From RGIG4079 sp045646905 (lineage in GTDB: Bacteria; Bacteroidota; Bacteroidia; Bacteroidales; Muribaculaceae): a stretch of DNA of 64,000 bases. The notes under the pieces were generated by a model. It ran no database searches and was not told where the DNA came from. It saw only the letters and a list, made by a program, of their open reading frames with translations. Every line of letters begins with the position of its first letter. Position 1 is the first letter of the stretch. This document shows positions 54,059 through 61,900 of this stretch, piece by piece. The stretch covers positions 1-64,000 of the forward strand of contig JAZRLP010000014.1 in NCBI GenBank assembly GCA_045646905.1. Direction: 5' to 3'. Both the position numbers and the translations under genes were made by a program.

Positions 54059-54353
54059 ATTAAATCAAAGAAATATTTTGCAGAAAAATATCTACTGCAA
54101 ACTATCATTTATAAAGTTATTTTGCAGTGTTTTATGATTTGCAGAGTTTAGAAGCAATTTATCAATATTATGTACAATACATTGAAAATCAACACACATC
54201 ACGACACTATACAAGGAAGTAAAAAAATATAGGCAAATTCAAAGAAATTTCAATGTAAAACTTTGATATTCGGGAATTTATATCTAATTTTGCATATCTA
54301 AAAAATAGGCACATAAAATCGCTAATTAATTGATTATCAACACACAGCAAACA
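54059..54353. other. Right-end region of the element: candidate res and arm sites
   Basis: No gene. It contains repeated TTTGCAG units (near 54077, 54120 and 54136) and an inverted CTGCAAA (near 54096), which may be the serine recombinase's site; two ATCAACACACA copies (54189-54199 and 54336-54346); and ATAGGCAAA / ATAGGCACA (54230 and 54305), matching the left-end candidate integrase arm sites. Confidence 0.45.
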
Positions 54354-54397
54354 ACTGGCAGTGTCGAGGTGAGCGGTTCGAGTCCGCTATACTCCAC
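54354..54397. repeat. Right attachment site (attR)
   Basis: A 44-bp copy of the tRNA-Ala 3' half, identical to 48968-49011; not a functional tRNA because the 5' half is missing. Confidence 0.93.
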
Positions 54398-54402
54398 TAC
54401 AC

Positions 54403-54447
54403 AGCAAAGAGGGTGAGTCGTTTGACTCACCCTCTTTGCTTATATTT
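54403..54447 (+). terminator. Original tRNA-Ala terminator / convergent terminator
   Basis: A perfect 17-bp stem (AGCAAAGAGGGTGAGTC / GACTCACCCTCTTTGCT) begins 5 bases after attR. It is probably the terminator of tRNA-Ala before insertion; it also faces the lipoprotein gene on the minus strand. Confidence 0.85.
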
Positions 54448-54469
54448 TACTCATTGAAGCGTTGAATTA

Positions 54470-54898
54470 TTACTCTTCGCTCATTTCTTTGAGTTTTTCT
54501 TTACCTTTTTTGAGCATTTCGCTTGCTTTGTCTTTAGCGTCTTTGCTTGCTTCTTTTACCTTTTCGGCGACTTCCTTACGACTCTCTTTTGTTGCCTCGT
54601 CGAGTTCTTGAAGTTTTTCTTTAGCATCCTCGCCTACTTCTTTCATTTTTTCTTTCACTTTGTCGGTAGCTGACTCTTCGGTAACTTCTTCTGTCACAGC
54701 CTCTGTCGCTGTTTCGCTCACGCTTTCACCATTGTCCGACATGTTTCCTGTACCTTCATAGGGCACTTCGCTTTCAAGAGCTTCAACAGGAATTTCCATT
54801 CCGAAAGTATCTTCGGCCACCTCGGTAGTTTGTGTTTCGCTTGAACCACACGATGCCATCAAAAACATCGCTGCTCCCAAATAAAAAATCTTTTTCAT
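54470..54898 (-). CDS. Charged helical lipoprotein
   Basis: 142 aa from the ATG at 54898 (a longer frame to 54952 adds no signal). Lipoprotein signal MKKIFYLGAAMFLMASCGSS with the lipobox Cys in MASC. After an acidic Ser/Glu/Thr-rich segment, the C-terminal half is a Lys/Glu/Ala amphipathic helix with an 11-residue-like periodicity (KEKMKEVGEDAKEKLQELDE), similar to apolipoprotein- or LEA-like sequences. It probably lies on the periplasmic face or surface of the envelope; function is unknown. Confidence 0.75.
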   Translation of the reverse strand: MKKIFYLGAAMFLMASCGSSETQTTEVAEDTFGMEIPVEALESEVPYEGTGNMSDNGESVSETATEAVTEEVTEESATDKVKEKMKEVGEDAKEKLQELDEATKESRKEVAEKVKEASKDAKDKASEMLKKGKEKLKEMSEE

Positions 54899-55003
54899 AA
54901 TCATATTTTGTTTAAAGTTATTATTTTGCACAAATGTAAGATTTAATTTCAAAAAACGCCACTTATCAACTATTATTTTTAGTCAATTAATGCAAAGAAA
55001 CTC

Positions 55004-57766
55004 TTAATGGGCTTCGAGCCAGTTATTACCCACTCCGGCAGCCACTGTGAGAGCCACTCGCCCATGGTAGGCATTTTCCATGTCGCGTTTCACGATTTCT
55101 TGCACTCGGTCCAACTCTTCGGGAACTACATTAAACACCAATTCGTCGTGTACTTGCATTATCATTTTAGAGCGCAAGCCCTCTTTCGCAAAATCGCGTG
55201 CTATATCGATCATTGCCACCTTGATGATGTCGGCCGCCGAGCCTTGAATAGGTGCGTTCACAGCATTTCGCTCGGCATAACCACGCACTACAGCGTTACG
55301 CGAATTAATATCGGGCAAATAACGACGACGCCCCTTAATAGTTGACACATAGCCCTCTTTGCGCACCTTTTCGAGTGTTTCGTCCATATATTGACGCATT
55401 TGAGGATAACTTACATAATATCCGTCAATGAGTTTTTTAGCATCGGCGCGTGGGATTGACAATCGTTCCGAAAGTCCGAATGCCGAAATGCCATAGATAA
55501 TCCCAAAATTAGCAGTCTTGGCATAACGACGCTGATCATCGGTTACCTCATCGAGCGACACACCATACACCTTTGCTGCTGTAGCACGATGAATGTCGGC
55601 TCCCGAATTGAAGGCTTCAATCATGTTTTCATCGCCACTCATGTCGGCTATCAAGCGCAACTCAATTTGCGAATAGTCGGCCGAATAGAATAGACACCCC
55701 TCATCGGCAATAAATGCACGGCGTATTTCGCGCCCATCATCGGTGCGAACAGGGATGTTTTGCAAATTAGGATTAGCCGATGAGATTCGCCCTGTTGCTG
55801 TAACCGTCTGATTATATGATGTGTGTATTTTGCCAGTTGTAGGGTTAATCAACTCGGGCAACGCATTGATATATGTGCTCAACAACTTACGCAAACCTCG
55901 TATTTGCAATATCTTATCGACGATAGGGTGCGATTTGCGATATTTTTCCAACACATCTTCGGCCGTAGAATATGCTCCACCCTTTGTGCGTTTGGCTTTG
56001 GGGTCAATCTTTAAGCGTTCAAATAGCACCTCGCCCACTTGCATGGGAGAAGCGATATTAAATTCGCCACCACCAAGCTCATACACCTCTTTTTCAATCT
56101 CTTGCATGCGTGAAGTGAGCGACTGCGACATTTTAGCCAACTCGTTCACATCAATTCTCACCCCCACAATCTCCATATCGGCAAGAACTTTCACAAACGG
56201 CAATTCAATATCCTCAAGCAACGAGGTCAATCCTTCTTGTTCCACCATAGGGCAGAATTTTTCATATAATCGCAATGTCACATCGGCAATCTCACACACC
56301 ACATTTGCCTCTTGCGACGCATCAATTTCGCATCCAGGCTTGCGTTGCATAACTTCTTCTACACCACCACTCACCATGCAACCGAGATAGGTAAATGCCA
56401 ATGACGGTAGCAAATGTTTCATTTCGGACTGCAACAAATAATGCGCTACCGATGTGTCGTAATAGTTTTCACCGAGTTCAATTCCCTCATTGTGCAATAT
56501 TATATAATCGCGCTTAACATCATGGCTTACTAATTGCACAGTCTTTGAGCAGAGCAACATTCGCAACACAACCTTCATTTGCTCACGAGCCTCGTTGTCG
56601 TGTGGCAATTTTATATATACGGCTTCACCATTATGCATCGACAATGCTATTCCACGCCATCGTGCCGACATTGCTTCGCTACCGGTTGCATATATTGCCA
56701 TCCCCACGGCCTTAAATCCCAATGCTTGAGAAACCACTTCGGCCACCTCTTTTAGTGATGTAATTTCACGATATTCACCCTTTGACTCCACACACGCCTG
56801 TGGCTCTTCGGGGGCATCAAACAATGATGGAGCATCAAATAACGATGATTGCTGTTGTGGCTGCGCTGCAACTGGCGCATCATTGGAAACGGGAGCCACC
56901 CCCAATTTGGCCAAGAACGACTTAAATTCGAGTTCGGTATAGATTTCGGCAAGACGCGACTCATCGGCATCTTTACGAGCCAAGTCATCGATATTAACCT
57001 CAACTGGCACATCGGTTTTTATCGTTACCAAGAATTTAGAGAATTTTATCTTCTCTATATTTTCGGCTACTTTCTTTTGAATAGCACCTTTGAGCGAATC
57101 GACATTTTCAATGAGATTTTCCACCGAACCCCACTCATTGATGAGTTTAACAGCAGTCTTTTCGCCTACGCCAGGACATCCAGGCACATTATCACTTGCA
57201 TCACCCTCAAGAGCAAGCAAATCAATCACCTGCGATGGCGAATCGATGCCATATTTTTCGCACACCTCTTTCACTCCACGCACCTCAAAGCCCGCACCTT
57301 TCAACGCAGGTCGATACATCAACACGCGATCCGAAACCAATTGCCCATAATCTTTGTCGGGCGTCATCATGAGGGTGAGATACCCCTCCCCTTCGGCCTT
57401 TCGCGACAGAGTGCCTATCACATCATCGGCCTCATAGCCAGGCACCTCAATGACAGTAATGTTGAGTGCTGCAAGGATATCTTTTATATATGGTATTGAG
57501 AGAGTTATGTCTTCGGGTTGCGCATCGCGTTGCGCCTTATATTCGGGATAGGCTTCATGACGGAAAGTGCCACCCTTGGGGTCGAAACACACAGCCACAT
57601 GCGTGGGGTTTTCCTTTCGCAACACATCTTCAAGAGTGTTACAAAAACCAAATATAGCCGATGTATTTAAACCTTTAGAGGTAAAACGAGGCGCTCTTAT
57701 CAACGCATAATAGGCTCTATATATTAACGCATAAGCATCTATGAGAAGTAATTTCTTTTCGTTCAT
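55004..57766 (-). CDS. polA: DNA polymerase I
   Basis: 920 aa from the ATG at 57766 (MNEKKLLLIDAYALIYRAYY). N-terminal 5'-3' exonuclease/flap domain (VCFDPKGGTFRHEAYPEYKAQR; LLALEGDASDNVPGCPGVGEKTA). The middle 3'-5' exonuclease domain seems to have lost its metal ligands: the usual D-x-E strand reads VGMAIYATGSEA and the later Y-x-x-x-D region reads VVCEIADVTLRL. The polymerase domain is intact: YSADYSQIELR (A), RRYAKTANFGIIYG (B), NAPIQGSAADIIKVAM and QVHDELVF (C). It repairs DNA and removes Okazaki primers. The polyprenyl synthase gene is divergent. Confidence 0.97.
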   Translation of the reverse strand: MNEKKLLLIDAYALIYRAYYALIRAPRFTSKGLNTSAIFGFCNTLEDVLRKENPTHVAVCFDPKGGTFRHEAYPEYKAQRDAQPEDITLSIPYIKDILAALNITVIEVPGYEADDVIGTLSRKAEGEGYLTLMMTPDKDYGQLVSDRVLMYRPALKGAGFEVRGVKEVCEKYGIDSPSQVIDLLALEGDASDNVPGCPGVGEKTAVKLINEWGSVENLIENVDSLKGAIQKKVAENIEKIKFSKFLVTIKTDVPVEVNIDDLARKDADESRLAEIYTELEFKSFLAKLGVAPVSNDAPVAAQPQQQSSLFDAPSLFDAPEEPQACVESKGEYREITSLKEVAEVVSQALGFKAVGMAIYATGSEAMSARWRGIALSMHNGEAVYIKLPHDNEAREQMKVVLRMLLCSKTVQLVSHDVKRDYIILHNEGIELGENYYDTSVAHYLLQSEMKHLLPSLAFTYLGCMVSGGVEEVMQRKPGCEIDASQEANVVCEIADVTLRLYEKFCPMVEQEGLTSLLEDIELPFVKVLADMEIVGVRIDVNELAKMSQSLTSRMQEIEKEVYELGGGEFNIASPMQVGEVLFERLKIDPKAKRTKGGAYSTAEDVLEKYRKSHPIVDKILQIRGLRKLLSTYINALPELINPTTGKIHTSYNQTVTATGRISSANPNLQNIPVRTDDGREIRRAFIADEGCLFYSADYSQIELRLIADMSGDENMIEAFNSGADIHRATAAKVYGVSLDEVTDDQRRYAKTANFGIIYGISAFGLSERLSIPRADAKKLIDGYYVSYPQMRQYMDETLEKVRKEGYVSTIKGRRRYLPDINSRNAVVRGYAERNAVNAPIQGSAADIIKVAMIDIARDFAKEGLRSKMIMQVHDELVFNVVPEELDRVQEIVKRDMENAYHGRVALTVAAGVGNNWLEAH

Positions 57767-57914
57767 ATCGTGTGATAAATTTATTACTATGAAATATTCG
57801 ATAAAATTAATCATAAAAACACCAACTCTCTCAAAAAAAACAAAAAAAACACCATTTTTTCACTTTATTGTTCCTTTTTATTGAATTTTGCCTCGCTATT
57901 TTTATAAGTTTTAC

Positions 57915-57922
57915 TAATTTTG
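57915..57922 (+). promoter_or_regulatory. -7 promoter box of the prenyl synthase gene
   Basis: TAATTTTG, 18 bases before the ATG at 57941; it excludes a start at 57920. Confidence 0.5.
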
Positions 57923-57940
57923 TGCGAAATTTCAATTTTG

Positions 57941-58915
57941 ATGTCAACTTTTCAATCAATACAACAATCAATCGCGCCCGAATTGGAGATGCTAAATCAA
58001 CGCATCGCCAACACTTTGACATCGCCCAATGCGTTGATGAATCAAGTGATTGAAGGTTACCTCAAGTCTAAAGGGAAACAAATTCGCCCCATAATCGTAA
58101 TTTTGAGTGCCAAATTGCTTGGCGAGGTTAACGAAAATGTTATCTCGGCTGCTACTGCTGTGGAACTACTCCACAACGCCACTCTCATTCACGATGATGT
58201 GGTCGATGACACCAAATTGCGTCGCGGACAAGCTACTATCAACAACATTTGGGACAACCACATTGCTGTGCTTGTGGGCGACTTCTTCCTTTCTTCGGCT
58301 CTTTTACAAGCCATCGAAACCGATGACATCAAAATCATAAAATCAATTACCAATCTCGGTAAACTCCTTTCTATTGGCGAAATAGACCAAATTTATAACG
58401 CTCGCTATCACACCCTCAACGAAGATGCTTATTTTGAGACTATCTATCGCAAAACAGCATCATTGTTTGTTTCATGTGTTGAAGTAGGAGCATTTGCTGT
58501 GAAAGCATCTGACGATGACACCGAAAAACTCTCAAAAGTAGCGCGTTTGCTTGGTCTTTGTTTCCAAATAAAAGATGACATCTTTGACTATTTCAACGAT
58601 GAAAAGATAGGCAAACCCACCGGAAACGACCTTCGCGAGGGCAAAATCACACTTCCCTTGCTCCATGTGTTGCTCAACGAGTCATTACCTCAACACGATG
58701 AAATGCTCGCATTGTCAAAGAAAGAGATCCTCGACACCAATGAGATTAATACCCTCATTGAGTATGCCAAACAACATGGTGGTATCGAATATGCCTACGA
58801 CACTATGCAACGCCTTCGCGATGAAGCCGTTGAAATCATTTCGCAATTCCCCGCATCACAAACTCGCGACCATTTCATTGCAATAATCGACTACATCATC
58901 TCGCGCGATAAATAG
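57941..58915 (+). CDS. Polyprenyl diphosphate synthase
   Basis: 324 aa from the ATG at 57941. It is a trans-prenyltransferase that extends allylic diphosphates with isopentenyl diphosphate. The first Asp-rich motif is LIHDDVVDDTKLRRG and the second is QIKDDIFDYF; GKQIRPIIVILSAKL and KPTGNDLREGKITLPLL are also typical. Length fits medium-chain (C30-C40) synthases that make the menaquinone side chain, but farnesyl or geranylgeranyl products cannot be excluded. A hairpin terminator follows at 59007. Confidence 0.94.
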   Translation: MSTFQSIQQSIAPELEMLNQRIANTLTSPNALMNQVIEGYLKSKGKQIRPIIVILSAKLLGEVNENVISAATAVELLHNATLIHDDVVDDTKLRRGQATINNIWDNHIAVLVGDFFLSSALLQAIETDDIKIIKSITNLGKLLSIGEIDQIYNARYHTLNEDAYFETIYRKTASLFVSCVEVGAFAVKASDDDTEKLSKVARLLGLCFQIKDDIFDYFNDEKIGKPTGNDLREGKITLPLLHVLLNESLPQHDEMLALSKKEILDTNEINTLIEYAKQHGGIEYAYDTMQRLRDEAVEIISQFPASQTRDHFIAIIDYIISRDK

Positions 58916-59006
58916 TCGTTACCCACACTTTTGCATCATATTCCTAACTATATACTTATGCAGTCTTTTTGAGATTTATGTATCTTAATAAAAGAGACTA
59001 CATCTT

Positions 59007-59040
59007 GTTGGCACAATTTCTTGTGCCAACTTGTTTATTA
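59007..59040 (+). terminator. Terminator after the prenyl synthase gene
   Basis: GTTGGCACAA pairs with TTGTGCCAAC, followed by TTGTTTATTATT. A second weaker hairpin (CCTAC/GTAGG) follows at about 59045-59060. Confidence 0.75.
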
Positions 59041-59183
59041 TTACCTACTATATTGTAGGATAATAAAAGTCCTCGTAAAAAAAAATTGTTTTTTTATCTC
59101 CCAAATGTGTGCTTTTTAAATTTTTTTTTAATTTTGCAATTGATAGTTAATTCTATACAATATAATCATAAACATATTCAGGT

Positions 59184-60083
59184 ATGAATAGAATACTAAC
59201 AATAATTATATGTTTTATGCTATGGGGAGGTTTGAATCTCCATGCAAAAGATTACACCATCCAAGAAATACCGATGGTGCATTTAGAGGACAAAACGCGC
59301 TATGTCAGCAATCCCGACAATATTCTTTCTGATTCCACAGTAGCAGCGATAGATTCCATTTTGTATGCTTTGGAAGAAAAAACAGGCATTCAGACAATGG
59401 TTGTTGTTGTAACTGGCATTGAAGGAGGTGATTGCTTTGATTTTGCCCATCGTTTGGGTAAGGAAAAGGGTGTAGGACAAAAAGGACGCGACAATGGGTT
59501 GGTCGTTCTTCTTTCAACCGAAGAACGATGCGTGCAATTTGCCACCGGTTATGGATTGGAAGGAGTGTTGCCTGATGCCATCTGTAAACGCATCCAAAGT
59601 AAATATATGGTACAGCATTTAAGCAAGAGCGATTGGAACACTGGTATGATAGAAGGTATTCGTGCACTAAATGGCTATTTAAATGGCTCGATGACCAACG
59701 AATTACAAGAAGAAAGTGAAGATGACTTGGGATTTATTATTATGGGATTATTATTTCTGTCCCCCATATTTTTTATTCTATATAGAGTCTTCAAACCATC
59801 CAAGCCATGTTGCCCTCAATGCAAAAAAAGAAATACAACAATGACTAAATCCAATACTCTATCAAAAACAAAGGATTATGAAATTGTGAAAAAAACCTAT
59901 ACTTGCCAAGATTGTGGACATACTTTTGAGAAAGAAGAAAAAATCAACTTCCCAAAAGACGATGGCTTTAATAATACATCTGGCAGAGTTACACCCCGCA
60001 GGTCAAGCTATAATCACACACCTCGTGGTGGAAGTTTCGGTGGAGGAAGTTTCGGTGGAGGTGGAGCCGGTAGTAGATTCTAA
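59184..60083 (+). CDS. TPM-domain membrane protein (YgcG-like)
   Basis: 299 aa with signal peptide (ILTIIICFMLWGGLNLHA). The TPM domain (residues ~35-170) shows IDSILYALEEKTGIQTMVVV, DNGLVVLLSTEERCVQFATG and YGLEGVLPD. A membrane helix (LGFIIMGLLFLSPIFFILY) is followed by a zinc-ribbon-like domain with four Cys (CPQCKK...; CQDCGHTF) and a Gly-rich tail (GGSFGGGSFGGGGAGSRF). TPM proteins accompany LemA and are linked to membrane protein or photosystem maintenance; the biochemical role is not settled. The lemA gene follows 37 bases downstream. Confidence 0.9.
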   Translation: MNRILTIIICFMLWGGLNLHAKDYTIQEIPMVHLEDKTRYVSNPDNILSDSTVAAIDSILYALEEKTGIQTMVVVVTGIEGGDCFDFAHRLGKEKGVGQKGRDNGLVVLLSTEERCVQFATGYGLEGVLPDAICKRIQSKYMVQHLSKSDWNTGMIEGIRALNGYLNGSMTNELQEESEDDLGFIIMGLLFLSPIFFILYRVFKPSKPCCPQCKKRNTTMTKSNTLSKTKDYEIVKKTYTCQDCGHTFEKEEKINFPKDDGFNNTSGRVTPRRSSYNHTPRGGSFGGGSFGGGGAGSRF

Positions 60084-60120
60084 TATAAAACAATATTATT
60101 AACTCTCAAACTATAACAAG

Positions 60121-60702
60121 ATGAAGAAATCAACAATTGGATTAATTGTAGCAATTGGTGCTATTGCAATTTGGTTAATCAGTTCATACAATGGTATGGT
60201 AAAAATGGATGAAGAAGTCAGCTCGGCATGGAGTAATGTAGAAAACCAATATCAAAGGCGTGCCGACCTAATTCCTAACTTAGTAAATGTCGTGAAGGGT
60301 TATGCTTCTCATGAAAAAGAAACCTTTGAAGCTGTTGTTTCTGCTCGTTCAAAAGCAACTCAAGTAACTGTTGATCCAGAGAATTTGACTCCTGAAAAAT
60401 TACAAGAATATCAAAAAGCTCAAGGAGAAGTGGGTGCTACACTCGGTCGCTTATTAGCTATTACAGAATCTTATCCTGAATTGAAGGCCAACGAAAACTT
60501 CAAAGAACTTCAAGCACAATTGGAAGGTACCGAAAACCGCATCAGTGTAGAGCGTCGCAATTTCAACGAAATTGCTCGTACTTATAACTCTGCAATTCGC
60601 GCTTTCCCTCGTTCTATTATTGCAGGAATGTTCGGCTTTGAAAAACGCCCATATTTTGAAGCTGAAGAAGGTGCAAACAAAGCTCCAGAAGTGAAATTCT
60701 AA
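60121..60702 (+). CDS. LemA family protein
   Basis: 193 aa. An N-terminal membrane helix (IGLIVAIGAIAIWLIS) precedes the conserved SAWSNVENQYQRRADLIPNL segment and a cytoplasmic or periplasmic helical bundle (KELQAQLEGTENRISVERRN; ARTYNSAIRAFPRSIIAGMF). LemA proteins are small membrane-anchored coiled bundles of unknown activity, often paired with TPM-domain proteins, as here. A terminator follows at 60766. Confidence 0.94.
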   Translation: MKKSTIGLIVAIGAIAIWLISSYNGMVKMDEEVSSAWSNVENQYQRRADLIPNLVNVVKGYASHEKETFEAVVSARSKATQVTVDPENLTPEKLQEYQKAQGEVGATLGRLLAITESYPELKANENFKELQAQLEGTENRISVERRNFNEIARTYNSAIRAFPRSIIAGMFGFEKRPYFEAEEGANKAPEVKF

Positions 60703-60765
60703 ATTAAATGATTATTTAATTTGTCAACAATATAGCCCAATAATTTTGCTATATTTCTATACATC

Positions 60766-60792
60766 AACGAGCCCTCATCGGCTCGTTTTTTT
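60766..60792 (+). terminator. Terminator after lemA-type gene
   Basis: AACGAGCC pairs with GGCTCGTT, followed by TTTTTT. Confidence 0.85.
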
Positions 60793-60994
60793 CTATTTGT
60801 GAGTTTTTAATCTTTTTTCTCACCAAAACCTCTATTTAATCAAGTTTTCGCTTTAAAAAAATAACTTTTCATCCCTCTTTTATATCAATTTTTTATTAAC
60901 TTTACCGATTATTCTTTATTGATAGTAATATTGACCAATCAAAATCCTATCAATGAGCAATATTTGCTAAATATTAACTTTAAATACAACCTAA

Positions 60995-61876
60995 ATGAAA
61001 AAAATTCTTCTCGGCCTAACTCTTTTAGTTAGTTTAGGCATGAATGCTCAAATCCTCAGCGTGAAGAGCACCACCAAGGTGGCTATTCCTGCAGGAGTGA
61101 AAGTGAGCACAGCTCAACTCAGCCCCGATGGCAAATGGGCAGTTATCTCTCATCAAAGTAGTATGGGTCTTGACAAGATTGACCTTTCGACAAACAAACT
61201 CACTCGCATCAGCGACACTGGTAACGGTTTTGACCTAAAAATTTCAAGTGACAACAACACCGTTATTTTCCGTGAAAGTAACTATGGTACTGATAAGCGT
61301 CGCTACACTACCCTCAAGAGTGTAAACATCTCAACAGGTGCAACAAAAGTGGTTTCGCCCACTACTCGCGACACTCGAGTTTTTGCCACCGACGCAGCCA
61401 AAGCGTTGAAAGCTAATGCTGGCGCATTTGTAGGTGAAGCATCTCGCCCTGTTGCTTCAATTAATCGTGGTAGCATGTATATCACTCAAAACGGCATCAC
61501 TACTCTCGTGGCTCCTCAAGGTGTTGAAGGTAAAAGTTATTTGTGGCCACAAGTTTCACCCGACGGCAAAAAAATCCTCTACTTCGTGGTAGGTGAAGGT
61601 TGCTTTGTGTGCAACATCGATGGTAGCAACCCAGTTGCACAAGGTGTTTTGCGTGCATCGGTGTGGTATGACAACAACACTATCGTGGGCATGGATCACA
61701 AAGACGATGGCGTAAAAACTACAAGTTCTAAACTCATTGCAAAACGCATCAATAGCAGCACCACTCAAGTGCTCACTACTGCAAGCGTTAAAGCTATGTA
61801 TCCATCGGTAGGTGCCAACAACATTTCGTTTGTTACTCCTCAAGGTGAATTTTTCGTATTAAATATTTCTAAATAA
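60995..61876 (+). CDS. Secreted TolB-like beta-propeller protein
   Basis: 293 aa with signal peptide (MKKILLGLTLLVSLGMNAQ). Repeated WD40-like/PD40 strands (LSPDGKWAVISHQS; ISSDNNTVIFRES; VSPDGKKILYFVV) point to a TolB-type beta-propeller with 4-6 blades. There is no TolB N-terminal domain and no peptidase domain. The amidase gene begins 25 bases after its stop, so they are probably co-expressed and the propeller may bind or position the amidase or its wall substrate. Confidence 0.8.
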   Translation: MKKILLGLTLLVSLGMNAQILSVKSTTKVAIPAGVKVSTAQLSPDGKWAVISHQSSMGLDKIDLSTNKLTRISDTGNGFDLKISSDNNTVIFRESNYGTDKRRYTTLKSVNISTGATKVVSPTTRDTRVFATDAAKALKANAGAFVGEASRPVASINRGSMYITQNGITTLVAPQGVEGKSYLWPQVSPDGKKILYFVVGEGCFVCNIDGSNPVAQGVLRASVWYDNNTIVGMDHKDDGVKTTSSKLIAKRINSSTTQVLTTASVKAMYPSVGANNISFVTPQGEFFVLNISK

Positions 61877-61900
61877 TAACCATCATAAAATTACCACATT

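Larger units (their letters stand above)
48968..54397. mobile_element. 5.4-kb integrative element in tRNA-Ala
   Basis: Bounded by a 44-bp direct repeat of the tRNA-Ala 3' half. Gene order: tyrosine integrase (+), polymerase-like protein (-), small possibly frameshifted gene (+), NUMOD3 protein (+), serine recombinase (-). Composition is more AT-rich than the flanks, and arginine is mostly AGA and isoleucine often ATA, unlike the CGC/CGT and ATC/ATT of neighbours, supporting transfer. No relaxase, coupling protein, phage structural gene or cargo for resistance is seen. It may be an integrated cryptic plasmid, a satellite, or a reduced integrative element. Confidence 0.92.

Noticed and set aside
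54354..54397. Second tRNA-Ala gene
   Set aside because: Only the 3' half is present; the 5' acceptor, D arm and part of the anticodon arm are missing, so it is an attachment-site copy.
56849..57499. 216-codon plus-strand frame opposite polA
   Set aside because: Overlaps the well-supported polA exonuclease region and has no recognisable protein features.
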